Below are positions 8,520 through 16,803 of a DNA stretch of 25,304 nucleotides, piece after piece; position 1 is the first letter of the stretch, and the number at the start of each line of letters is the position of its first letter. Under the pieces are notes generated by a model that did no database searches, was not told the DNA's origin, and saw only the letters and a program-made list of their open reading frames with translations. Source of the stretch: an uncultured Bacteroidales bacterium (lineage in GTDB: Bacteria > Bacteroidota > Bacteroidia > Bacteroidales > UBA932). Position numbers and translations under genes: made by a program. The stretch lies in the NCBI GenBank assembly GCA_945982095.1, contig CAMFRR010000001.1, positions 1 through 25,304 of the forward strand. The letters run 5' to 3'.

Positions 8520-9494
8520 ATGCATAGTTTTACAAAAAAGAAAGCTACGCTTTATTCCCTCGCCGTGTTCGCATGCAGCGTGGTATTGTTCGTAGCCTAT
8601 CTCCACATATATCTTTATGTCTTCGGCAAGACCCTTCCGAAGACCGAGTGGCTGCGCCGCAAGAATGAGGCCTTACATATTGAGGCTCAGATGCTTGCTC
8701 GAAGCTTGGAGTCCTATGCCGAGCAACTCGAGGCCCTGCAGGTCAGAGACGAGGAAATATACCGTTCCATCTTCGGTCTGAGCAGTATCCCTTCTTCTGT
8801 GCGGGACGCTTCCATACAGGCCGGAACACGTTATGAGGATCTGGAGTATGCGGACCGCAGCGGCCGTCTGAAGAACTTGTGTAGTTTCAGCGATATGGTG
8901 ATGAAAAAGGCCTATGTCCAGAGCAAGTCTTATGATGAGATAGACCTCATGCTCAGCTCAGCCGACCTCATGGCCACTTCCATCCCTGCAATAATGCCCA
9001 TTGTTCCTGACCCGTCCAAGTATAGGATAAGCAGCTCTTTCGGCTACAGGGAGCATCCTGTGCTGGGGTACAGGCGTTTTCATGAAGGCGTGGATTTCAG
9101 CATAAAGCCGGGGTTTGCGGTTTACGCCACAGGTGACGGTGTGGTGGAGCAGGTGAAGATAGAAAGACGCGGATATGGACGTCAGGTGGTGATAGACCAC
9201 GGTTTCGGCTATAAGACCAGATATGCCCACTGCAAAACCATACTTGTGGCAGAAGGCATGAGGGTCAAGAGGGGAGAAAAGATTGCGGAGACAGGCAACA
9301 GCGGATTGACTTCGGGCCCTCATCTGCATTACGAGGTGATTTACAAGGGAAGGCATGTGAATCCCTATCACTATTTCGACAGGGATATGCCTCTGGACCA
9401 ATACAGGGACCTGGTGGACAAGGTGGCCTCGTCTTCCGAAAAAATGATGTTGCACCCTATGCACGCGGACAAGTCCACTCACTCAAACAAATAG
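8520..9494 (+). CDS. M23 family metallopeptidase, membrane-anchored (first of two paralogs)
   Basis: This is a LytM/M23-type zinc endopeptidase, a family that cuts peptidoglycan cross-bridges or activates other hydrolases in the periplasm. A membrane segment at about residues 11-34 follows a basic N-terminus (TKKK). A predicted coiled-coil stretch (about 40-85) comes next, then the peptidase domain in the last third. The motifs are complete: H188-x3-D192 (HEGVD), H237 (RYAHC) and H268-x-H270 (HLHYE). The ATG at 8520 is the only usable start before the membrane helix. A paralog follows after 6 nt. The grouping alaS / M23 / MerR is, from memory, common in Bacteroidota. Activity on peptidoglycan is inferred from family, not shown. 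Confidence 0.93.
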   Translation: MHSFTKKKATLYSLAVFACSVVLFVAYLHIYLYVFGKTLPKTEWLRRKNEALHIEAQMLARSLESYAEQLEALQVRDEEIYRSIFGLSSIPSSVRDASIQAGTRYEDLEYADRSGRLKNLCSFSDMVMKKAYVQSKSYDEIDLMLSSADLMATSIPAIMPIVPDPSKYRISSSFGYREHPVLGYRRFHEGVDFSIKPGFAVYATGDGVVEQVKIERRGYGRQVVIDHGFGYKTRYAHCKTILVAEGMRVKRGEKIAETGNSGLTSGPHLHYEVIYKGRHVNPYHYFDRDMPLDQYRDLVDKVASSSEKMMLHPMHADKSTHSNK

Positions 9495-9500
9495 GAGCTC

Positions 9501-10397
9501 ATGAACAAGTATCTCAAAGTATTGCTGTGGATTGTAGGCGGCTTTGCAGCCAGCCTTATGCTGTCTGTCCTGTATTATACTCTCTTTGCTCTGCTGGTAT
9601 CAACGGATGTAGAGAAGGCCCTGAAGGAAGAGAACAGGCTTTATGAAAAGTATCTTCCTCATATTCAGGAGAATGCAGAGCTGATGGAAAGGGAGCTTGC
9701 TTATCTTCAGGGAAGGGATGAGGCTGTGTATCGCGCCGTGTTCAAGGCCGAGGCCCCCGATGTGAACCGCATGATTGCAGCCGGGCTGGAACTCGAGGAC
9801 ATAAAGGGGCGGATAGATGTGGTGAAGAGAGCACATATACAGAGCTTGAGAACGGCAGAAAGTGCGCGCGGAATCGAAGAATGTTGGAAAGAAGTTTTCG
9901 ACTCCCTGGCTTCGAAAGCCTATGCCCGTCCGCCCCTGGTTTCGCCCATTGGAGACCTGCAGTTCAGCAGCGTGGGAGCGTCGGTAGGTGACAAACTCAG
10001 CCCCTTCTATAAGATGACGGTAAGGCACGACGGCCTGGATATAGTAGCCCCTGCCGGTACCCCTGTTCTGGCCACGGCCGACGGAAGGGTGACTAAGGTT
10101 CAGAAATCCAGCGGAGGGAAAGGCAATATGGTGGAGATTACCCATGCAGGCGGTTACGTGACCCGTTATGCCCATCTCTCCACGGTGAAGGCGGTCAAGG
10201 GCCGCAGCGTAAAGGCCGGGGATGTGATAGGGGGAGTGGGTGACAGCGGCAGGTCCTTTACCACCCATCTTCACTATGAGATTCTGAAGGATGGGGCCAC
10301 TTGCGACCCGAACCACTATCTGTATTGTTCGGTGAATCCCGAAGAATATCTGAGGATATTGATCAAGAGCGCCGCTTCGGGTCAGTCCATGGATTAG
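9501..10397 (+). CDS. M23 family metallopeptidase, membrane-anchored (second paralog)
   Basis: It has the same layout as the preceding gene: a membrane segment at about residues 6-33, a helical stretch and a C-terminal LytM domain. The motifs are intact: H176-x3-D180 (HDGLD), H225 (RYAHL) and H256-x-H258 (HLHYE). The pre-domain segment RDEAVYRAVF matches RDEEIYRSIF in the upstream gene, so the two likely arose by tandem duplication. They have since diverged strongly, and this copy has a shorter C-terminus. AGGAG sits just before the ATG, one of the few Shine-Dalgarno-like sites in the window. The two peptidases are probably co-transcribed and may act as partners at the cell envelope. That is inference. 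Confidence 0.92.
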   Translation: MNKYLKVLLWIVGGFAASLMLSVLYYTLFALLVSTDVEKALKEENRLYEKYLPHIQENAELMERELAYLQGRDEAVYRAVFKAEAPDVNRMIAAGLELEDIKGRIDVVKRAHIQSLRTAESARGIEECWKEVFDSLASKAYARPPLVSPIGDLQFSSVGASVGDKLSPFYKMTVRHDGLDIVAPAGTPVLATADGRVTKVQKSSGGKGNMVEITHAGGYVTRYAHLSTVKAVKGRSVKAGDVIGGVGDSGRSFTTHLHYEILKDGATCDPNHYLYCSVNPEEYLRILIKSAASGQSMD

Positions 10398-10417
10398 GAG
10401 AGTTAAAGCTACAATAT

Positions 10418-10735
10418 ATGGAAAAACTCTATTATACAATTTCCGAGACCTCGTCGATGCTGGAAGAAAGTGTCACCACCATACGCTATTGGTCCAACAC
10501 CTTCAGCAGTTTTCTCAAGCCCGCCCGCAATGCCAAGGGCAACCGCCGCTATACTGCCAAAGACATAGAAGTCCTGAAGAAAATCAAATACTACACAAGA
10601 GACTGCGGCCTTTCCTTGGAGGCAGTCTCGCGCAAGCTTTCTGGCTCTGAACAGATGGATCAGAGGCTTATGCAGATCAAGGATTCCTTGCTGCGCATCA
10701 GGGCACATCTGGAACAAATACGCAACAGCCTTTGA
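10418..10735 (+). CDS. MerR family transcriptional regulator (short form)
   Basis: This is a 105-residue protein made almost entirely of a MerR-type winged helix-turn-helix: YTISETSSMLEES, then TIRYWSN, then GNRRYTAKDIEVLKKI. A short helical tail follows and there is no obvious effector-binding domain or metal-binding cysteines. The ATG at 10418 is chosen because the homology begins directly after it. The frame stays open back to 10301, but that extension lies inside the M23 gene and lacks family sequence. It starts 20 nt after the second M23 peptidase. Small MerR proteins of this kind are known in Bacteroidota; the target genes cannot be read from the sequence. Confidence 0.88.
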   Translation: MEKLYYTISETSSMLEESVTTIRYWSNTFSSFLKPARNAKGNRRYTAKDIEVLKKIKYYTRDCGLSLEAVSRKLSGSEQMDQRLMQIKDSLLRIRAHLEQIRNSL

Positions 10736-10787
10736 CGTAATCGGGCTTAAATTTGTGCATAAGCTGGAATTTTGACGGAATTTTTAC

Positions 10788-10795
10788 TATCTTTG
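10788..10795 (+). promoter_or_regulatory. Putative -7 element driving the zinc-ribbon / dnaB / rnf run
   Basis: TATCTTTG matches TAnnTTTG and lies in the longest non-coding gap (10736-10834). Transcription would begin near 10802, leaving a leader of about 33 nt, AT-rich, before the ATG at 10835. A TTTG at 10771-10774 is too close to serve as a standard -33 element. No clear terminator hairpin for the MerR transcript was seen in the gap. Confidence 0.55.
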
Positions 10796-10834
10796 CATAC
10801 TTATATCAGCTAATAAAATTCGAATTTTTAAGAT

Positions 10835-11650
10835 ATGGCAAAGAAATTATCAAACGTTAATGTTCCTATCGATGCGCGCGAGACATTTGTGTCTATACGC
10901 AAGACCTTCTCTGAGGGCGATGTGGCCCTCAAACTCAGATCCCTTTACAACCTGCAGCAGATAGACACGGAGCTCGACAAGATATATCAGCTTCGCGGCG
11001 AACTTCCTGTGGAGGTTGAGGCTCTGGAAGGCAAGATTGCCGAGCTCAACGGCAAGGCAGCCAATGTGGCTGAGGAAATTACCCGTGCGGAGAAGACTAT
11101 TCAGGAGCTCAAACAGCGTTATACATACTGCAAGGAGAAAGCCGAGAAATATCAGGCACAGCTGGACAGCGGAGTATCCAACTCACGCGAATATGACTCG
11201 CTCACAAAAGAAATTGAGGACCACGATCTTTGGGCCCAGGTTGCCATGAAAGAAATAGGCAAGAACCAGGAGACCATTGCAGCCTGCCAGCAGCAGATTG
11301 ACGAAATCGACAAGAAAATCGAGGTGCGCCGTGAGGACCTCAAGGCCAAGAACGAGGAACTTGAAGGAATTGCTTCAAGCACAGCCAAGCAGGAGGAAAA
11401 ACTGCTTGCCCGCCGCAAAGAGTGCGCAGACAAGGTGGATGCCCGTACTATGAGCGCATATGAGCGTATACGCAAGAGCGTGCGCAACCATATCGCAGTA
11501 GCTGCAGTTTACAACGGCAATGCCTGCGGTGGCTGCCACAGTGCAATTGCTCCGCAGAAGCTTATTGACATTTCCGCAGGCAAGAAGCTCATCATTTGTG
11601 AGTACTGCGGCCGTATACTCGTTTCACCTGACGCATCTGACGCAGAATAA
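10835..11650 (+). CDS. Coiled-coil protein with C4-type zinc ribbon (PF02591-like)
   Basis: The 271-residue protein is mostly long alpha-helical coiled coil (about residues 30-210, rich in E, K, Q and A heptads). It ends in a zinc ribbon with C231-x2-C234 and C255-x2-C258 (CGGC and CEYC). This matches the widespread family annotated as C4-type zinc ribbon domain protein (DUF164). Its molecular role is poorly defined; nucleic-acid binding has been suggested for relatives. No signal peptide or membrane segment is seen, so it should be cytoplasmic. It is the first gene after the promoter at 10788 and is followed by dnaB after 8 nt, which suggests co-expression with replication functions. Confidence 0.85.
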   Translation: MAKKLSNVNVPIDARETFVSIRKTFSEGDVALKLRSLYNLQQIDTELDKIYQLRGELPVEVEALEGKIAELNGKAANVAEEITRAEKTIQELKQRYTYCKEKAEKYQAQLDSGVSNSREYDSLTKEIEDHDLWAQVAMKEIGKNQETIAACQQQIDEIDKKIEVRREDLKAKNEELEGIASSTAKQEEKLLARRKECADKVDARTMSAYERIRKSVRNHIAVAAVYNGNACGGCHSAIAPQKLIDISAGKKLIICEYCGRILVSPDASDAE

Positions 11651-11658
11651 CACTTCTT

Positions 11659-13224
11659 ATGGCAGAAGTCCCGGGCAGAAAGGCGAAGGCCAGGGAGGCG
11701 GCGAGCCCCAATCTTGAGACCTTGTCCGCCAACGTACCTCCTCAGGCACTTGATGTCGAGGAGGCTGTCATTGGTGCCATGCTGATAGAACCCAACTGCG
11801 TGGATGACGCGTTGGATCAGCTTCAGGCTTCAAGCTTCTACAGCAAGCAATACAGGGCCATATTCGAGGCCATAGCCAAGCTAAATCAGGAGCATATACA
11901 GGTGGATGTCATCACGGTTACCAACCAGCTCAAGAAGGACAAGCTTCTTGAAGAGGTAGGTGGCCGTTCCGCTTTGGTGGAGCTGTCACAGAAGATAGGC
12001 GCAGCTGCCCACGTGGAGCGTTACATCCAGATACTCAAAGAGAAGGACATACAGCGCAAACTGATTACCGCATCCTACGAGATTCTGAGGGATTCATACG
12101 ACGAGTCTGTGGATGTGGATGATCTGATAGTGAATGCCCAGGGCAGAATCTTCGATGCCATTCAGGACAACAACAAGAATGACGTCATAGAGATAGGGTC
12201 GGCCATCAACGAGGCTATGGAGCGCATGAACAGGCTTGCCGAGCTAGGCAGCAAGTACAGCGGAGTACGTACCGGCTTCAAGAGCCTCGACGACACCACA
12301 GGCGGTCTTCAGCCTTCAGACTTGATTATACTTGCCGCCCGTCCTTCCGTGGGAAAGACGGCTTTCGTAATGAACATTGCCCGCAATGCTGCCGTGGATT
12401 TCGGACAGCCTGTGGCGATTTTCTCCCTCGAGATGCCTTCCGTGCAGCTTGCAACCCGTCTGATGATAGGAGAAACGGGCCTGGATGCGGCCAAACTCAA
12501 GGGCGGAGTGCCCCTCACTATGCAGGAGCGTGCCCAGCTTGAGGAAAGGTTGAAGGGTCTTGCCAAGGCCCCGCTCTATATAGATGACACCCCTTCTCTT
12601 CCCATCTATGAATTCCGTTCCAAAGCCAAGAGGCTTGTGGCTCAGAAAGGCGTAAAGCTCATAATAGTGGACTACCTTCAGCTTATGCAGGGTCCGAAGG
12701 AACTCAGGGGCATGCGAGAACAGGAGGTGGCTGCCATCTCACGTACGCTCAAGGCAACGGCGAAGGAACTTCAGGTGCCCATCATTGCCCTGTCCCAACT
12801 TTCCCGTAACGCCGTACAGCGTCAGGGCTCCAATAACCGCCCTCAGTTGAGCGACCTTCGTGAATCAGGCTCCATTGAGCAGGATGCCGATATGGTGATG
12901 TTCATTCATCGTCTTGACTATCAGGGCATGAGCGAGAATCCTGAGGATAAGGGAAAGACCCAGCTCATCATTGCCAAGCACCGTAACGGCGAGGTCGGAG
13001 AAATAGACCTGCTGTTCCGCAGCAGCGAGGTGCGTTTCGTGGATATGGAAGAATCTCTTGTGAACCAGGCTGTGAGCGAGAATATACGCTCTTTCGCCTC
13101 GGCTATGAATACCCCTTCTGCCATGAATGCCCCAGCGGATGATCAGGCAAATCCTTTTGCTGATGAAATGATGGGTTCGTATAACCCATATCAGGATGAT
13201 TTCGGTTCAGGCAGTGATTTTTGA
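11659..13224 (+). CDS. dnaB: Replicative DNA helicase DnaB
   Basis: DnaB is the hexameric helicase that unwinds DNA at the replication fork. The N-terminal DnaB domain begins near residue 28 (PPQALDVEEAVIGAML). The RecA-like motor has Walker A ARPSVGKT (lysine 233), Walker B LIIVDYLQLM (aspartate 338) and the sensor-type segment ALSQLSRNAVQ. The 521-residue length is near normal, with an extra disordered C-terminal tail (about residue 480 on) that contains SAMN-P repeats and ends in an acidic-aromatic tip, DDFGSGSDF. The ATG at 11659 lies 8 nt after the zinc-ribbon gene. The stop overlaps the in-frame upstream extension of the DUF3108 gene but not its preferred ATG. No intein is present. Confidence 0.97.
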   Translation: MAEVPGRKAKAREAASPNLETLSANVPPQALDVEEAVIGAMLIEPNCVDDALDQLQASSFYSKQYRAIFEAIAKLNQEHIQVDVITVTNQLKKDKLLEEVGGRSALVELSQKIGAAAHVERYIQILKEKDIQRKLITASYEILRDSYDESVDVDDLIVNAQGRIFDAIQDNNKNDVIEIGSAINEAMERMNRLAELGSKYSGVRTGFKSLDDTTGGLQPSDLIILAARPSVGKTAFVMNIARNAAVDFGQPVAIFSLEMPSVQLATRLMIGETGLDAAKLKGGVPLTMQERAQLEERLKGLAKAPLYIDDTPSLPIYEFRSKAKRLVAQKGVKLIIVDYLQLMQGPKELRGMREQEVAAISRTLKATAKELQVPIIALSQLSRNAVQRQGSNNRPQLSDLRESGSIEQDADMVMFIHRLDYQGMSENPEDKGKTQLIIAKHRNGEVGEIDLLFRSSEVRFVDMEESLVNQAVSENIRSFASAMNTPSAMNAPADDQANPFADEMMGSYNPYQDDFGSGSDF

Positions 13225-13229
13225 CGCAG

Positions 13230-14075
13230 ATGAAAAAGCTGATCCTCATATTGCTGTCATGCCTTATTTTCGGCCGTGTTCGTGCACAGGAGAATTGTAT
13301 ACCTGTGCTTGCGCATACGGAAGAGGATTTGCCGTATCAAAGCGGTGAATATGCCGTATATGCCATGCGCTATGTATGCGGGATCATCAACTCCGATGTG
13401 GCAAAGGCTACGGTCAGGCTGGATACAGTTCGTGTAGGAGGTCAGAAGTGCTTCCATTGCAGCGTTTTCGGCAAGACCGCCGGCATTTACAGGCTGCTCT
13501 TCAATATAAAAGAGGACTTCCAGTCATGGTTCACATGCGATGGAGTAAGACCTGTGCGTTTCATGCGTGATACATACGAATGCGGCTATGTGGCTAAGAA
13601 TGAATACAATTATGTCTGGGACAGCGACCAGCCATACATTGATGCCAGTGTCTACACCACCGCAATCGACAGCACACGCCATCTCAACATCCCTCTGAAG
13701 GCCTGCACTTTCGACCTGCCTTCCCTTTACTATAATGCCAGGAGCATAGATATGTCCAAGGTCGAGCAGGACAAGCGTTATCCTATGACTTTCGCCATTG
13801 ATGACGAGGTCTACGATGTATATTATATATATAAAGGAAAGGAGATGCTAAAGATCAAGGGCATAGGAACTGTACCTACGCTCCATTTTCAGGCAAAACT
13901 TCTGGCTGGAGAGGTGTTCAAGGGAGATCAGGATATGGATATATATGTGTCGGATGACCTGAACAGGGTGCCTTTGTTTTTCAGCGCCAAGATAGCTGTG
14001 GGTATGGCTGAGGGCAGGCTTCTGGAATATGGGGGCCTCAAATATTCCGCAAGTTGGGAAAAGGATAAGAAATGA
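13230..14075 (+). CDS. Secreted DUF3108 domain-containing protein
   Basis: The product is 281 residues starting at ATG 13230 (MKKLILILLS). A TTG nine bases earlier is less likely because the MKK start gives a standard signal peptide. Signal peptidase I cleavage is plausible after VRA, at residue 19. An LLSC stretch at 8-11 resembles a lipobox only weakly. The mature part has the features I associate with DUF3108 proteins of Bacteroidota: SGEYAVYAMRYVCG near the start, and FDLPSLYYNAR and the YDVYYIYKGKE region in the second half. The family is thought to be a periplasmic beta-barrel-like domain of unknown function. It starts 5 nt after dnaB and overlaps rseC by 4 nt, so it is translationally linked to the rnf cluster. 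It may help assemble or protect the Rnf complex, but nothing in the sequence proves this. Confidence 0.8.
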   Translation: MKKLILILLSCLIFGRVRAQENCIPVLAHTEEDLPYQSGEYAVYAMRYVCGIINSDVAKATVRLDTVRVGGQKCFHCSVFGKTAGIYRLLFNIKEDFQSWFTCDGVRPVRFMRDTYECGYVAKNEYNYVWDSDQPYIDASVYTTAIDSTRHLNIPLKACTFDLPSLYYNARSIDMSKVEQDKRYPMTFAIDDEVYDVYYIYKGKEMLKIKGIGTVPTLHFQAKLLAGEVFKGDQDMDIYVSDDLNRVPLFFSAKIAVGMAEGRLLEYGGLKYSASWEKDKK

Positions 14076-14479
14076 AGGAAATAGAACATAAGGGAATAGT
14101 CGTGAGCGCGGACGCGCAGCTGACCAGGGTGGAAATAGTACGCAGTTCCGCCTGCAGCGCCTGTCATGCCAAGGAACTCTGCGGCTTCTCCGAAGAAGAA
14201 AAGAAGATAGTGGAAGTGCCGTCCAATGGTTTCAATATGCATGATGTGGGGGATGAAGTGGTGTTGTGCATGAAGAAATCCATGGGAATGAAGGCCGTGT
14301 GGATTGCGTATGTGATACCTCTGGCCATACTTGTAGTGACCGTGCTGCTTGCCTCTTTTCTGGGAGCTTCAGAGCCTGTGATGGGCCTGGCTGCCCTGGG
14401 AGCTGTAGCCTTGTACTATTTTGTGATATGGTGCATGAGAGACAAGCTTAATGACGAATTTATTTTTTATATCAAATAA
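14072..14479 (+). CDS. rseC: SoxR-reducing system / Rnf-associated protein RseC
   Basis: The 135-residue protein fits the RseC/MucC family (PF04246). An N-terminal cysteine cluster, C28-x2-C31-x5-C37 (CSACHAKELC), is followed by two membrane segments at about 74-96 and 101-122. In E. coli RseC works with the Rsx (Rnf) complex to keep SoxR reduced. In Bacteroidota the gene commonly sits at the head of rnf clusters, as here, where it ends 1 nt before rnfB. The start ATG overlaps the DUF3108 stop by 4 nt (ATGA). The cysteines may bind an iron-sulfur cluster or act in redox exchange. Confidence 0.9.
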   Translation: MKEIEHKGIVVSADAQLTRVEIVRSSACSACHAKELCGFSEEEKKIVEVPSNGFNMHDVGDEVVLCMKKSMGMKAVWIAYVIPLAILVVTVLLASFLGASEPVMGLAALGAVALYYFVIWCMRDKLNDEFIFYIK

Positions 14480-14480
14480 T

Positions 14481-15443
14481 ATGTTTACAAGTACAATTCT
14501 ATGGACAATTATTGTCCTTTTTGCTTTGGGCGTTGTTCTTGCCGTGCTGCTTTTCCTGCTTGCCAGCAAGTTCAAGGTTGAAGAGGATCCGAGAATTGAC
14601 GAGGTGGAGAAGGTGATGCCGGGCGCCAACTGTGGCGGCTGCGGTTTTGCCGGATGCCGCGCTTTTGCGCAGAGCTGTGTGGAGTCTGGCAATCTCGAGA
14701 ACAATTTCTGCCCTGTAGGCGGCAATGACACCATGAAGAAGGTGGCTGCCGTTCTTGGACTTGAGGTGCAGGAAAAGGCTCCTCAGGTGGCTGTAGTACG
14801 CTGCAACGGAAGTTGCGAAAACAGGCCTCGTATTTCAGAGTATGACGGTGTGCGTTCATGCCGCGTGCAGGCCATGCTCTACAAAGGCGAGACAGGCTGC
14901 GGATTCGGCTGTCTGGGTTGCGGAGACTGTGTTGCCGCTTGTGCATTCGGTGCGCTCAGCATGGACCCTGCCACAGGTCTTCCTGTTGTTGATGAGAGTA
15001 AATGTACGGCTTGCGGTGCCTGTGTCAAGGCTTGTCCTAAATCTGTCATTGAGCTGCGCAACAAAGGACCTCGCGGAATGCGAGTCTTTGTTAGCTGTGT
15101 CAACAAAGACAAGGGTGGTGTTGCACGCAAGGCATGTACTGCCGCTTGTATAGGTTGCGGCAAGTGTGCTAAAGTGTGCGCTCATGAGGCTATTACTGTT
15201 ACTTCAAATCTGGCTTACATTGATTTCACCAAATGCCGTCTCTGCAAGAAGTGTGTCGATGAGTGCCCTACAGGTGCAATTCATGCCGTGGGCTTCCCTG
15301 TCAAAAAGGCTGCTCCAGCTACAAAGGCCCCAGCCGCTGCCGCTGCACCTAAGGCTGCTCCTGCTGCTGCCGCTCCTGCCGCTGCACCTAAAGCCGCTCC
15401 AGCCGCTGCTAAAATAGAAACCCCTGAAAATAAGGAGGCTTGA
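14481..15443 (+). CDS. rnfB: Rnf complex subunit B (ferredoxin-type electron input)
   Basis: RnfB accepts electrons from ferredoxin and passes them into the membrane complex. Residues about 5-30 form one membrane anchor. An Fe4S domain follows with C51-x2-C54-x4-C59 and C77. Four ferredoxin-like C-x2-C-x2-C-x3-C motifs begin at C144, C175, C223 and C252, so about five [4Fe-4S] clusters are expected. This is richer than the E. coli type and closer to clostridial and Bacteroidota forms. The tail (about 275-320) is a low-complexity Ala/Pro/Lys stretch. The ATG at 14481 is preferred over one at 14451 because the earlier one lies within rseC and the sequence from MFTSTILW gives the expected anchor. 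rnfC starts 3 nt downstream. Confidence 0.96.
   Translation: MFTSTILWTIIVLFALGVVLAVLLFLLASKFKVEEDPRIDEVEKVMPGANCGGCGFAGCRAFAQSCVESGNLENNFCPVGGNDTMKKVAAVLGLEVQEKAPQVAVVRCNGSCENRPRISEYDGVRSCRVQAMLYKGETGCGFGCLGCGDCVAACAFGALSMDPATGLPVVDESKCTACGACVKACPKSVIELRNKGPRGMRVFVSCVNKDKGGVARKACTAACIGCGKCAKVCAHEAITVTSNLAYIDFTKCRLCKKCVDECPTGAIHAVGFPVKKAAPATKAPAAAAAPKAAPAAAAPAAAPKAAPAAAKIETPENKEA
15339..15416 (+). repeat. 39-bp imperfect tandem repeat encoding the Ala/Pro tail of RnfB
   Basis: Two 39-bp units, 15339-15377 and 15378-15416, each begin gccgctgcacctaa. They encode 13-residue blocks: AAAPKAAPAAAAP, then AAAPKAAPAAAKI. They lie after the last iron-sulfur motif of RnfB and are likely a flexible linker or tail. 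Such repeats can change length by slippage. Confidence 0.85.
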
Positions 15444-15446
15444 TAT

Positions 15447-16802
15447 ATGAAAAAACTGACTTTCGCAATGGGTGGCGTACACCCCGATGACAAGAAGATT
15501 TCTGCAGGCTGCAAGATAGAAACCCTGCCTCTGCCTCCAAAGGTATTCGTGTCCATGGCTCAACACCTTGGTGCTCCTGCTACTCCTGTAGTGGTTCCCG
15601 GAGACGAGGTGAAGGTGGGCCAGGTGATAGCAGAGCCTGCCGGATTCATTTCAGCATTTGTCCACTCTCCAGTATCCGGTAAGGTCAAATCTGTGGGCCC
15701 ACGTGCCGACCTTTCAGGCAATATGGTCAACCATATAGAGATAGACGTGGTTGGTGACGAGTGGATGGAAGGCATTGATCTGTCCGATACTCTGGTAACT
15801 GAAATCCCTGAGGATAAGGCCTTTATCATAGACCGCATCAAAAAATGCGGTGTTGTGGGTCTGGGCGGTGCAACCTTCCCTACACATGTCAAACTGGCTC
15901 CGCCTCCGGGCAAAAAGGCAGAGTGCGTGATACTCAACGGTGCAGAATGTGAGCCTTATCTGACTTCAGACACACGCATCATGATAGAGCGTGGCAGCGA
16001 GATAATACTCGGCGCTGCAATCATTTCAAAGGCCCTTGACAGTTGTCCTGTGGTTATAGCCATAGAGGAGAACAAGCCTGAGGCCATACAGAATATGAGC
16101 AGGCTTCTCGGAGAGCTTCAGAAGACAGTTCCTGCCTGTGCCAAGATCAGGGTAGAAACTCTCAAGAAAAAATATCCTCAAGGCGGTGAGAAACAGCTTA
16201 TTGACGCTGTCATGAAGCGCCAGGTGAAATCCGGAGCCCTTCCTATAGATGCCGGTGCCGTGGTACAGAACGTTGCCACAGCCCTCGCAGTCTATGAGGC
16301 GGTGCAGAAGAACAAACCTCTCATCACCAATGTGCTCACAGTGACAGGTGATTGCCAGAAAGAGCAGCACAATTATCTTTTCCGCATCGGCATGCCACTG
16401 TCTTTCATAGCAGAGCAGGCAGGCGGAGTACCTGAGCAGGCTGCAAAGATCATCTCTGGCGGCCCTATGATGGGAAAAGCAATTTCAAATCTTGATGCCA
16501 CCACCGTAAAGGGTTCATCTTCACTGCTTTACCTTACTGATGCCCAGACCAGGCGAATGGCTCAGACCGCTTGTATACGTTGCGGACGCTGTTCTGATGC
16601 CTGTCCTATGGGCCTTGAACCTCATATGCTCTACAAACTTGCAAAAGCCGGCGACATGGCCCAGCTGGAAGAGAATTCTGTCCATGACTGCATAGAGTGC
16701 GGATGTTGTCTGTACTCTTGTCCTGCCGGTGTACCTCTGCTCGATCTCATACGTCCTGCAAAGGGTGATGTATTACGTATAATCAGAAGTAGAAAGAAAT
16801 AA
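15447..16802 (+). CDS. rnfC: Rnf complex subunit C (NADH/FMN-binding)
   Basis: RnfC is the cytoplasmic subunit that exchanges electrons with NAD(H). The 451-residue protein starts with the RnfC barrel-sandwich region (FAMGGVHPDDKK, then VKVGQVIAEPAGF). The nucleotide/FMN-binding loop GVVGLGGATFPTHVK lies near 134-148. An SLBB-like part is in the middle. Two C-terminal [4Fe-4S] motifs follow, from C376 (CIRCGRCSDACP) and C415 (CIECGCCLYSCP). The long C-terminal extension found in gammaproteobacterial RnfC is absent, as expected outside that group. It starts 3 nt after rnfB and ends 1 nt before rnfD. Confidence 0.97.
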   Translation: MKKLTFAMGGVHPDDKKISAGCKIETLPLPPKVFVSMAQHLGAPATPVVVPGDEVKVGQVIAEPAGFISAFVHSPVSGKVKSVGPRADLSGNMVNHIEIDVVGDEWMEGIDLSDTLVTEIPEDKAFIIDRIKKCGVVGLGGATFPTHVKLAPPPGKKAECVILNGAECEPYLTSDTRIMIERGSEIILGAAIISKALDSCPVVIAIEENKPEAIQNMSRLLGELQKTVPACAKIRVETLKKKYPQGGEKQLIDAVMKRQVKSGALPIDAGAVVQNVATALAVYEAVQKNKPLITNVLTVTGDCQKEQHNYLFRIGMPLSFIAEQAGGVPEQAAKIISGGPMMGKAISNLDATTVKGSSSLLYLTDAQTRRMAQTACIRCGRCSDACPMGLEPHMLYKLAKAGDMAQLEENSVHDCIECGCCLYSCPAGVPLLDLIRPAKGDVLRIIRSRKK

Positions 16803-16803
16803 T

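Noticed and set aside
10301..10417. N-terminal extension of the MerR gene in the open frame
   Set aside because: The 39 extra residues overlap the M23 peptidase coding region and do not resemble MerR. The ATG at 10418 begins the known domain.
10736..10834. A terminator or small RNA in the gap after the MerR gene
   Set aside because: No stable hairpin followed by a T-run was found by eye. Only a short direct repeat (ggaatttt) and the -7 element are visible.
14451..14480. Upstream ATG for rnfB
   Set aside because: The added ten residues lie within rseC and would precede a normal membrane anchor that starts at 14481.
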